From positions 1-15,188 of the forward strand of contig CAJZFM010000020.1 in the NCBI GenBank assembly GCA_915070235.1: a DNA stretch of 15,188 nt. The letters are read 5' to 3'. The stretch is from an uncultured Capnocytophaga sp. (GTDB lineage Bacteria > Bacteroidota > Bacteroidia > Flavobacteriales > Flavobacteriaceae). The position numbers and the translations under genes are program-made. The stretch's first letter is position 1; each line of letters opens with the position of its first letter. The notes under the pieces are model-generated. The model worked only from the letters and a program-made list of their open reading frames with translations, did not search any database and was not told the origin of the DNA. Positions 6,549 to 13,399 of the stretch are shown piece after piece.

Positions 6549-7505
6549 GTTGTGAATCTTCGCCTCTACCATTTTTATCTTCTGCTGAAGACTTGTGAGA
6601 AACTTTTGGTGTTTTTCCCCTTCGGGGTTAAAAGGACGATGCGCCAAAGCTCGCTGGATAGCTGCTACTTCCTGCATAAGAGACTGAGCGGAGGGTGTAA
6701 AGAATGTCTCAGTGAAGCGTTCCCATACATACTGTACTGCCTGCTCGGTGGGGTGGAGCATATCCTCTTTGTAGAAACGATAATCCCGAAGCTCGTCCAT
6801 CAGAATCTCATAAGAGGGGAAGTAAAAGAGACCTTCCACCTTCTTGGGGGAGCCTGTCCCCAAAAGCTCATGGATTGCACAGATAAGTAGAGACTTACTA
6901 AGCAGATTCTCCTGTGCTCCGTCTTTGAGATGTCGTACAGGGGAGACGGTAAAAATGACCTTGATATTTGGCTGTTGCTCCCGAACCAACTCTACAATGT
7001 GCTCTAAAGAAGCCTTTATCACAGGCAAAGAGAGTAACTGTTTCTTAAAAAGCGTTTGGGGCTGTTTGTGACAATTGGCCACTATATTCCCAGAGGGTAA
7101 GTGTTCATACACCCAAGCCGTTCCTAAGGTAACTACCAAAAAAGAAGTCTTAGTAAGCGCCTTTTGTAGGGAGGCAATCTGCTGATTGAGTTGGTCTAAG
7201 AGGGAGGGGAGTGAGGTATTAGCCCATTGGGAATGCAAGTCAAAGGACAGCCATAGGTCGTCCTGTAGGAAGAAATCGGCCTTAGTAAAGGGTTGCCCAA
7301 GACAAGTTCGCTCTAGGCTGCGCTCAATTGCCAAGGGGTGAAAGAGCGTACCAAAAGGGTGTGCAAAAGACGGCAATTTGTAATAGTCAAACTTTTCTTG
7401 TAGATGTGCCGCGAAACACGAACCCATACTCACCACAGGGGTTGTATAGGAGAGTTGATTCTCTTCTGCTATCGGAGGAATAGATATTTTAGTGATGAGC
7501 TCCAT
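6543..7505 (-). CDS. GSCFA-domain protein (SGNH-hydrolase-like)
   Basis: 320 residues. The family's naming motif is present as SMGSCFAAHL (26-35), with Ser29 of GSC at the place of the SGNH nucleophile. Further conserved-looking blocks: HPFGTLFHPLAI (49-60), LVVTLGTAWVYEH (123-135), FTVSPVRHLKDG (185-196) and a final DMLHPT (248-253), in which Asp248 and His251 have the DxxH arrangement of SGNH hydrolases. No signal peptide, so probably cytoplasmic. GSCFA proteins occur in Bacteroidota and Proteobacteria; the substrate is not known, although relatives with the same fold are esterases and acetyl-ester hydrolases. The gene stands alone: it is separated from susD by 94 bases with a hairpin, and from the next gene by 173 bases. 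Confidence 0.9.
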   Translation of the reverse strand: MELITKISIPPIAEENQLSYTTPVVSMGSCFAAHLQEKFDYYKLPSFAHPFGTLFHPLAIERSLERTCLGQPFTKADFFLQDDLWLSFDLHSQWANTSLPSLLDQLNQQIASLQKALTKTSFLVVTLGTAWVYEHLPSGNIVANCHKQPQTLFKKQLLSLPVIKASLEHIVELVREQQPNIKVIFTVSPVRHLKDGAQENLLSKSLLICAIHELLGTGSPKKVEGLFYFPSYEILMDELRDYRFYKEDMLHPTEQAVQYVWERFTETFFTPSAQSLMQEVAAIQRALAHRPFNPEGEKHQKFLTSLQQKIKMVEAKIHNQ

Positions 7506-7509
7506 GATG

Positions 7510-7517
7510 CAAATTTA
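7510..7517 (-). promoter_or_regulatory. Possible -7 element before the GSCFA gene
   Basis: TAAATTTG on the minus strand matches TAnnTTTG but ends only four bases from the start codon, and I see no TTG at a suitable distance upstream (the nearest leaves a 30-base spacer). Use of it would give a leaderless or nearly leaderless message. Confidence 0.25.
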
Positions 7518-7546
7518 CCAATGAGTTAATGAATTGATTAGTATAG

Positions 7547-7578
7547 ACAAGAGGCCATCTAAAAGGACGGCCTCTTGT
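7547..7578 (-). terminator. Hairpin after susD, transcription end or mRNA 3'-end stabiliser
   Basis: ACAAGAGGCC (7547-7556) pairs perfectly with GGCCTCTTGT (7569-7578). On the minus-strand RNA the stem extends by GTC/GAT, including one G-U, to 13 bp with the hexaloop CUUUUA; on the plus strand the extension is broken by an A-C mismatch. It starts 22 bases after the susD stop. No T-run follows, so it may protect a processed 3' end and not terminate by itself. Confidence 0.65.
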
Positions 7579-7599
7579 GTTGGGTAAGAACTTTATGTG

Positions 7600-9273
7600 T
7601 TAAGGGCGAGTAGCAAATATGAGTCGTTTTCCTCGGCTATCTCCTGAAGCCTCCATGTTCTTAAGGGCTTCAATATAATTTAGGTTAAGCCCCTTATAGG
7701 TATTAGGATAGTTAAGTCTTTCGGGAATACCTGTTACATCGGTTGCTGAAGGGTCCTTTAAAAAGACATAGTAAGAAGGATTGGAAGCAGGGAGATTGGC
7801 TCTTACACGTTCCCCTACATTTATCAAAGTCTTAGGATAGCCTGTGCGACGATATTCAGCCCATGCCTCATCGGGGTTCATATATAGGGAAATATACTTT
7901 TGGGTGAGTACACGTTCCTTTTTAGCTTCTTCTGTAAGGCTACTTATGTCAGCAATAGTGTAACCTGCTTTTCTTGTTGAGCTTACACCCCATCTGTCGA
8001 AAGAAGCCTCTACCGCTTTCTTATACATATCATTATCCCAATCCCTGATTTCAGAGAGAATAAAGTATACTTCTGAGTAATCCATTAGGACAATAGGAGC
8101 AGTAGCTTTTAGTACCTCTTGGGAGAAAAGAGAAACTTCTTCTCCAGCTTTGTATTGGTTGGCAGCTTCGCTACCTTCTTGCATACCATAAGGCATACCT
8201 ACATAGGCAAGGGTATCAATATCAGCAGATTCATCAATCGTATATCCACTATTTATAGTCCATTTGTCGGTTCCTTTGGGGGCAAAGTATTTTTCCATAC
8301 GAGGATCCACTCCAAAATTGAGGCCTCTAGTATTAGCCTTCTTATTTGTTCCTGAAAGGAGTTTTATAAAGTTGGATGATGGCAGGTAATCTACACGGTT
8401 TCCTACGAAATAATCGTAATACATAGGGGCAGGATAGGTGTAATTATTCTCAGAGATCAGTTCTGCACTCTTAAAAGAAGTATCTAAGAGTTCATCGTCA
8501 TGTCCTTGTTTATAGTAAGTGATAATAGCTCTTACTTTTTCAGCCAAAGGAGCCCCCAAGGCAGCATCTGTAGCTCCTTTGAGGTGATTGGCAATACGCA
8601 AGCGTAATGAATTGGCAAACTTTTTCAAGTTGGTAGGGGTGCCAAAAATCACATCTCCTGAAGAAAATACAAAGGTATCGTTTTCTATCTGTGCAGTAGC
8701 CGCTTCTAATTCCTTGAGAATGTCTAAATAGACATCCTTTTGTGGGGCAAATACAGGGGTTACATACTTATCGGTCTGTAAGGCTTGGAACTTAGGATTG
8801 TCCGGATCTCCGTAGGAATAATAAGGTATATCCCCAAAAGCTTGTACTCCAAGGCTAAAGACATAAGCGAGCATAATACGGGCTGCTGCTATTTGGTTGT
8901 TGTTCTTTCCATAGACGGAAACCAAATCTTTTGTTTCAGGATTGGTGTTTAGGTTGATAATCTCTTTGTATCCTATACCACGTCCATACATTTGGTAATA
9001 AATGGTACTTCCTCCGTCAGGGTTAAACAAGTAGCGGCTTTCCTTGGTATAGATAGGTTGGGAGGCATATTGCATCCAGGTAAGAGATTGCTTCCCCATA
9101 TTGTCATATCCTCTGAGATTATACATAAGTGCTTGATTATTACCATTGAACAAAGCATAGGTAAGATAATCTTCTGGCACATTCGGATTCTTGTTAATCT
9201 CCTCAAAATCCTTGGTACAACTTCCTAATAGGAGAGTTGTACCTAATATGGCAGTTATTATATTTTTTTTCAT
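7600..9273 (-). CDS. SusD/RagB-family nutrient-binding outer-membrane lipoprotein (SusD-like_2 type)
   Basis: 557 residues. The N-terminus MKKNIITAILGTTLLLGSC is a lipoprotein signal with lipobox LGSC (Cys19). The mature start CTKDFEEINKNPN is typical of the SusD-like_2 branch. Lys21-Asp22 and the acidic residues after Cys resemble the lipoprotein export signal described for Capnocytophaga and relatives, which sends lipoproteins to the cell surface. Other parts fit the TPR-like SusD fold: ARIMLAYVFSLGVQAFGDIPY (130-150, the usual QxxGDIPY region), ANSLRLRIANHLKG and a C-terminal ISLYMNPDEAWAEYRRTGYP. SusD-type proteins form the lid of the SusC channel and bind the substrate, most often a glycan, sometimes peptides. 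It lies 21 bases after susC in one operon. The substrate cannot be predicted: no degrading enzyme is encoded beside it. Confidence 0.93.
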   Translation of the reverse strand: MKKNIITAILGTTLLLGSCTKDFEEINKNPNVPEDYLTYALFNGNNQALMYNLRGYDNMGKQSLTWMQYASQPIYTKESRYLFNPDGGSTIYYQMYGRGIGYKEIINLNTNPETKDLVSVYGKNNNQIAAARIMLAYVFSLGVQAFGDIPYYSYGDPDNPKFQALQTDKYVTPVFAPQKDVYLDILKELEAATAQIENDTFVFSSGDVIFGTPTNLKKFANSLRLRIANHLKGATDAALGAPLAEKVRAIITYYKQGHDDELLDTSFKSAELISENNYTYPAPMYYDYFVGNRVDYLPSSNFIKLLSGTNKKANTRGLNFGVDPRMEKYFAPKGTDKWTINSGYTIDESADIDTLAYVGMPYGMQEGSEAANQYKAGEEVSLFSQEVLKATAPIVLMDYSEVYFILSEIRDWDNDMYKKAVEASFDRWGVSSTRKAGYTIADISSLTEEAKKERVLTQKYISLYMNPDEAWAEYRRTGYPKTLINVGERVRANLPASNPSYYVFLKDPSATDVTGIPERLNYPNTYKGLNLNYIEALKNMEASGDSRGKRLIFATRP

Positions 9274-9294
9274 TGTTAGGCTAATTTAATTTGT

Positions 9295-12200
9295 TTATAA
9301 TTTTAATCCTACACTAAGGGTAAAACTTCTAGTAGTAGGCAAGGAAGAGTTCCCCATACCTTGGTTATAGATAGCACTTTCTGGATCCATACCGTCCCAT
9401 GCCAAGGCGCCTGTCCAGAGGTTGTAACCTGAAAGGGTAAAGTTCAAGCCTTTGATATGTTTGGTTTCAGGTAGTGGTACTTCATAAGAGAGAGATACAC
9501 TGCGAAGTTTTAGGAAAGTAGCATCAAATATAGCTTGCGCGTCTATTCCTTTGTAGAAAGTACTACCATATTCCTTAGGGCTAATCGCTTTGGTATTCTT
9601 TACTCCTGTAGATGTGATAGTGCCGTCACTTTCTACACGAGCAACAACTCCGTCAAGCACTACCCCTTTTTGTCCATTAGGTCCATTGGTATCACGCTCT
9701 CTCATACCATTGGCCACAGTTTCTCGTATAGTACCTGCGTACATACCCAAGGCGTAAGCTCCTGCATAGTAGCTTCCTCCGTGTTGGTAGTCAAAGGTAA
9801 AGGAAAGGCTTAAGTTTCCATAAGTAAAGGTGTTGGTAAGACCTGTGGTGAATTCGGGATTGATGTTGCCCAAAACTTCTTTGTCTTTTGAACGAAGATA
9901 GAATCCATTCTCATCAACCAAGCGGTTTCCTGCATCATCATATACATAATTACCACCATACATTTCACCGAAAGGACGACCTTCTATGGCGTATAACTCT
10001 ACGTTTCCATAGTAATCCCAAGTAACTTTGTAACGGCTCAAACCTGGGGCTAACTTGATGAGTTTGTTTCTGTTTCTAGAGATATTCCAATCCAAATACC
10101 AAGCAAATTTGTCGGTTTGTATAGGAGTTGCAGAAAGGGTAACTTCAAATCCCTTATTGGACATTTCCCCGCTGTTTACCTTCTTGTAAGTATATCCGTT
10201 GGAGGCATCCACAGGCATGGAGAGGATAAGGTCTTTGGAGAGAATGTCATAGTAAGAGAAGCCTAAAGAGAGACGGCTGTTAAAGAACTGAAGGTCAATA
10301 CCCGCTTCTTTGGTTTCCTTAATTTCAGGACGGAGATCTGGATTTTTCTTCTCGGTAGGAACTAAATAGTATTGAGATCCTCTAAAAGACTGATAAACAT
10401 CTGGATAGGTCTTAAGGACATAGGCAGACGCATCGTTTCCTACTTGTGCCCAGCCAGCTCTGAGCTTACCATAGTTAAACCAAGAAGGTAAGTTCTTGAA
10501 AGAATTGGTGAATACATAAGAGAAAGTTACTGAAGGGTAGAAGATAGGTACTGATACGGTAGAGAACCAGTCATTACGGCCTGTAACTTCTACGAAAGCA
10601 GTACCTTTGTAGCCGAAAGAAGCCATACCATATACACTATTGGTACGTGTCCATGAGGAGTAAGTATATCCTCTTGGTCTTTCCTTACTATTGTCAACAG
10701 AATAAAAGTCAGGAACAATAAGCCCTCCCTGAGTAGCAGCTCCAGCATAGGCATATTTGTTTTGGGCGCGTGAAAGACCTATAAATCCTGTCAAAGAAAA
10801 GTTTTCCCCAAGATTTGGATTATAGTGCAGACGTGTTTCATAGTTGAAAGCGGCATTCTCATACATATATCTTTGGTATTGAGAAGTATAGTGAGAGCCT
10901 ACAGCTGTTCTTGATTCAGTCATAAGAGAGTAGATATCACCATACATCTTTCCTACCAAGAAAAGGTTGTCGGTGAAGTTGTAAGTAAGCCCAATATTAC
11001 CGAAAAAGCGATGACGCTTATCGTTTTGGGTGATTTCGTTGAGCATCCAATAGAGGTTATCAGCGAAGTTAGGCTTAGGATCTTCCCAACTAATTCTATT
11101 CCAAGTGCGTTGGGAGCCATCAGGAGCCTTATAGAAGCGTTCTAAGTTTCTCATATCCAATTGGCGCTGGGTATATCCGTAGAGTACGGTTGAGAAGCCA
11201 CCATTATCATTGGCATCGGCATAGGTATAGTTCGGATTGTCACGTGTAGTGATGGAATAGTTTAGACCACCTTCTGCTTTGAGCTTGCTTGATAGATCAG
11301 AAGTAAAGCTAAAGGCTAAGTTACTACGATCAAGCTGGGTAGTAGGTACGATTCCTGAGGTAGAGGTGTTCCCCAAGGAGAAACGTAAGTTGGTTCCCGA
11401 TACAGAGCGTGTAACAGAGAAAGAGTTATTAGTAGTAACCCCTGTACGGAAGAACTGATCTATGTCATGCTTAGGAGCTTGCCAAGGTACAGGTTTTAAG
11501 TAGTACTCATTGAGATATTTTTGATCAAAAGCATACCAAGGTAGGTAAGGTGTGCCATCGTATTTAGGTCCCCAGCTTTCGTCAACATCGTATTGGGGAA
11601 GGTTATAGGTAGTACCATTGATATTCTGTTTGACAAAGTCCAAGCTGGAACCTCCTCCATATTCGTTTTGTAATTTAGGAGCAATGTAAGCGTTCTCAAA
11701 ACTCACCGAAGAGCTGATGTCAATATTGGTTTTTCCTCCTTTACCCGATTTGGTAGTATAGAGAATCACCCCATTCCCTCCACGGCTTCCGTAGAGAGCG
11801 GTAGCAGCCCCTCCTGTAAGTACTGTTACGGACTCTATATCGTCCTTGTTGATCTCGGAAGAAACATCACCGTATTTGCTACCTATATCTACCATAGGAA
11901 CCCCATCAATTACGATGAGTGGTTGGCTACTTCCTGTAACACTACCCTTACCACGGAGTTCCATCTTAGATCCTTGCATTCCTCCTGCAGAGGCAGCGGT
12001 AAGTCCTGCGGTTTTTCCTTTGAGGTCTTCCCCCCCTTCCAGTGTAGTGTCGGTATAGCCTGTAGCATTGGCATCACGCTCTACCCCAAGGGCACCTACC
12101 TTTTTGGCATCTTCGGTAAGGAGTGCGAGCACTACATCAATAGTTGTTTCAAGGCCTACTTTCCTCTCTACATTTTGATAACCCTGAGCGGCGAATTGTA

Positions 12201-12402
12201 GGGTTTCGTCTTCTTGTGCCTCAATGGCATACATACCCTCAGTGTTTGTTGTTGCATTGCGGCTGGTACCTACTACAAGTACGGTGGCACCCGCCACGGG
12301 TTTTCCTGTACTGTCCTTTACGCTCCCTGTAATGGTCTGTTGTGCAAAGGTAAGCGTAGAGGAGAGCAAGAATACCCATAAGAATAATTTTTTTAAGTTC
12401 AT
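9295..12402 (-). CDS. SusC/RagA-family TonB-dependent outer-membrane transporter
   Basis: 1035 residues, usual length for SusC. Signal peptide MNLKKLFLWVFLLSSTLTFA (1-20). Then a carboxypeptidase-regulatory-like domain (about 22-95; ITGSVKDSTGKPVAGATV, TNTEGMYAI), the post-domain motif ALGVERDANATGY (104-116), the plug (about 120-225; PLIVIDGVP 161-169, ALYGSRGGNGVI 202-213), and a beta-barrel to the end with the final strand RSFTLSVGLKL. The motif at 104-116 corresponds to the TALGI..R....GY version seen in one SusC branch, not to the more common VVVGYGTQ. SusC and SusD form a two-part pump, powered by TonB, that takes up large nutrients. The gene is the first of a two-gene operon and has a strong promoter 27 bases from the start. 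No extracytoplasmic sigma/anti-sigma pair or hybrid two-component regulator lies in the window. Confidence 0.95.
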   Translation of the reverse strand: MNLKKLFLWVFLLSSTLTFAQQTITGSVKDSTGKPVAGATVLVVGTSRNATTNTEGMYAIEAQEDETLQFAAQGYQNVERKVGLETTIDVVLALLTEDAKKVGALGVERDANATGYTDTTLEGGEDLKGKTAGLTAASAGGMQGSKMELRGKGSVTGSSQPLIVIDGVPMVDIGSKYGDVSSEINKDDIESVTVLTGGAATALYGSRGGNGVILYTTKSGKGGKTNIDISSSVSFENAYIAPKLQNEYGGGSSLDFVKQNINGTTYNLPQYDVDESWGPKYDGTPYLPWYAFDQKYLNEYYLKPVPWQAPKHDIDQFFRTGVTTNNSFSVTRSVSGTNLRFSLGNTSTSGIVPTTQLDRSNLAFSFTSDLSSKLKAEGGLNYSITTRDNPNYTYADANDNGGFSTVLYGYTQRQLDMRNLERFYKAPDGSQRTWNRISWEDPKPNFADNLYWMLNEITQNDKRHRFFGNIGLTYNFTDNLFLVGKMYGDIYSLMTESRTAVGSHYTSQYQRYMYENAAFNYETRLHYNPNLGENFSLTGFIGLSRAQNKYAYAGAATQGGLIVPDFYSVDNSKERPRGYTYSSWTRTNSVYGMASFGYKGTAFVEVTGRNDWFSTVSVPIFYPSVTFSYVFTNSFKNLPSWFNYGKLRAGWAQVGNDASAYVLKTYPDVYQSFRGSQYYLVPTEKKNPDLRPEIKETKEAGIDLQFFNSRLSLGFSYYDILSKDLILSMPVDASNGYTYKKVNSGEMSNKGFEVTLSATPIQTDKFAWYLDWNISRNRNKLIKLAPGLSRYKVTWDYYGNVELYAIEGRPFGEMYGGNYVYDDAGNRLVDENGFYLRSKDKEVLGNINPEFTTGLTNTFTYGNLSLSFTFDYQHGGSYYAGAYALGMYAGTIRETVANGMRERDTNGPNGQKGVVLDGVVARVESDGTITSTGVKNTKAISPKEYGSTFYKGIDAQAIFDATFLKLRSVSLSYEVPLPETKHIKGLNFTLSGYNLWTGALAWDGMDPESAIYNQGMGNSSLPTTRSFTLSVGLKL

Positions 12403-12429
12403 ATCTCTTTATGAATTTCAATTAGCGCC

Positions 12430-12460
12430 CAAAGGTACGTCTTTTTTTCTGGATTAGCAA
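12430..12460 (-). promoter_or_regulatory. Bacteroidota-type promoter for the susC-susD operon
   Basis: On the minus strand TTG (12458-12460), a 20-base spacer and TACCTTTG (12430-12437), a perfect TAnnTTTG. The start codon of susC is 27 bases downstream, giving a leader of about 20 bases. Of the promoters in this window it has the most typical spacing. Confidence 0.65.
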
Positions 12461-12725
12461 GGAAAAATGAGTGTTTTTTTGTCTGATTTGCGTTAAATTC
12501 ATCTTTTTATTCCTGTGACACACATAATCAGGTCTTTTGTTTTTTTAGTGGAAATAAAGAGGCTTTTCTCTTGTTTTTAAGAAAAGTAAAGATAATCTCA
12601 ATAGTAGAAAATTTATGGTATAGTCCAATTCATTAGGATACAATAAATTGCGTCTTAGAAAGTTAGTAAATAGTGTTTTCCAAATAAATTTTTATAGTAT
12701 CAAAGATGCTGCCTATTGACAAATA

Positions 12726-12753
12726 ATTAACCCTTGTTGAAAACTCGGTTAAT
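12726..12753. promoter_or_regulatory. 7-bp inverted repeat upstream of nrdG, possible operator
   Basis: ATTAACC at 12726-12732 and GGTTAAT at 12747-12753 are exact reverse complements with 14 bases between (arm centres 21 bases apart, two helical turns). The site ends 40 bases upstream of the nrdG -7 element, a common place for an activator. I do not recognise the binding protein. Confidence 0.3.
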
Positions 12754-12793
12754 AACTTATCCTATTGGGGGGGAAAGCCCTCTTTTTTCTCCT

Positions 12794-12801
12794 TAACTTT
12801 G
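12794..12801 (+). promoter_or_regulatory. -7 element of the nrdG-nrdD promoter
   Basis: TAACTTTG matches TAnnTTTG and lies 19 bases before the nrdG start. The nearest upstream TTG (12765-12767) leaves a 26-base spacer, longer than usual, part of which is a run of seven G. The promoter may therefore depend on an activator. Confidence 0.5.
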
Positions 12802-12820
12802 CCTTACCACAAAAAAAGAT

Positions 12821-13282
12821 ATGTATATGATTTATTATGCTGACCTACAAATAGTTCTACAGGAAGTGCCTGGACAAATCAGCTTATGTGTGAGTGTAAC
12901 TGGCTGTCCGCTGCGCTGCAAAGGGTGTCATTCGCCCTTCCTGTGGAAAAAGGGCACAGGAACTCCGCTGACCGATGAGGTCTTTATCACTACCCTTGAG
13001 CGCTATAAGGATATGATTTCCTGTGTGCTCTTTATGGGAGGCGAATGGGAAGAGGAGGCACTTATCCACAAACTACAAATTGCCCGCGCCTATGGACTAC
13101 ATACCTGCCTCTATACAGGACTTACAGAAGAGAAGGTACCTACAGCTATCAAACAAGAACTTACTTGGCTTAAGGCAGGCCCTTGGATAGAAGCCTTAGG
13201 AGGCCTATCCGAACCTACAACCAACCAGCGCTTTATAGAGGTAAGCACTGGGAGAATACTCAATGAAATATTTCATCATTAG
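12821..13282 (+). CDS. nrdG: Anaerobic ribonucleoside-triphosphate reductase activating protein (radical SAM)
   Basis: 153 residues, the normal size for NrdG. The radical-SAM cluster motif CxxxCxxC is at Cys29, Cys33 and Cys36 within TGCPLRCKGCHSP, and the SAM-binding stretch is FMGGEWE (71-77). NrdG uses S-adenosylmethionine and a 4Fe-4S cluster to make the glycyl radical on NrdD, so it works only without oxygen. Its partner nrdD is next on the same strand, 117 bases downstream. The order nrdG before nrdD is the reverse of that in E. coli. The ATG at 12821 is chosen for its distance from the -7 element; another in-frame ATG is at 12827 and would remove only two residues. The stop codon is the first three bases of the heptad-repeat array. 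Confidence 0.92.
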   Translation: MYMIYYADLQIVLQEVPGQISLCVSVTGCPLRCKGCHSPFLWKKGTGTPLTDEVFITTLERYKDMISCVLFMGGEWEEEALIHKLQIARAYGLHTCLYTGLTEEKVPTAIKQELTWLKAGPWIEALGGLSEPTTNQRFIEVSTGRILNEIFHH

Positions 13283-13384
13283 TAATCAGAGGGCAGAAGA
13301 CAGAAGTCAGAAGTCAGAAGACAGAAAGCAGTAGTCAGTAATCGGTCTGACAACTAACCACTAACCACTGACAACTAACAACTT
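13280..13384 (+). repeat. Heptad repeat array between nrdG and nrdD, reversing polarity in the middle
   Basis: Fifteen consecutive 7-base units in unbroken register. In order: TAGTAAT, CAGAGGG, CAGAAGA, CAGAAGT, CAGAAGT, CAGAAGA, CAGAAAG, CAGTAGT, CAGTAAT, CGGTCTG (junction), ACAACTA, ACCACTA, ACCACTG, ACAACTA, ACAACTT. The first ten share the form YRGNNNN; the last five read in reverse complement as TAGTTGT, TAGTGGT and CAGTGGT, so they are the same family in the opposite direction. The array begins at the nrdG stop and ends 15 bases before nrdD. It has no spacers, so it is not a CRISPR array. Confidence 0.85.
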
Positions 13385-13399
13385 ATAAATCAAATTACT

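Larger units (their letters stand above)
12403..12820. promoter_or_regulatory. Gene-free divergent control region between susC and nrdG
   Basis: 418 bases, AT-rich, with frequent stops in all frames; I see no coding frame or RNA gene. It holds the susC promoter (12430-12460), a NrdR-box-like site (12638-12653), a 7-bp inverted repeat ATTAACC/GGTTAAT (12726-12753), a run of seven G (12767-12773) and the nrdG -7 element (12794-12801). The region is long for two simple promoters, which suggests binding sites for regulators, most likely on the nrdG side. Confidence 0.6.

Noticed and set aside
6486..6890. 134-residue plus-strand open frame antisense to the GSCFA gene
   Set aside because: It covers conserved C-terminal GSCFA blocks on the other strand and has no promoter or recognisable product.
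11846..12457. Several plus-strand open frames antisense to the susC 5' region
   Set aside because: They are shadows of the conserved SusC signal peptide, regulatory-like domain and plug; no independent support.
12563..12586. Hairpin CTTTTCT/AGAAAAG in the susC-nrdG gap
   Set aside because: 7-bp, one-sided purine/pyrimidine stem in AT-rich DNA, not placed after a gene; likely chance.
12767..12788. G-run/CCC hairpin followed by T6 as a terminator or attenuator for nrdG
   Set aside because: It lies upstream of the -7 element, so it would not be in the nrdG message, and the stem has only about five pairs.
13280..13384. CRISPR array
   Set aside because: The units are 7 bases and contiguous, without spacers, and no cas gene is near.
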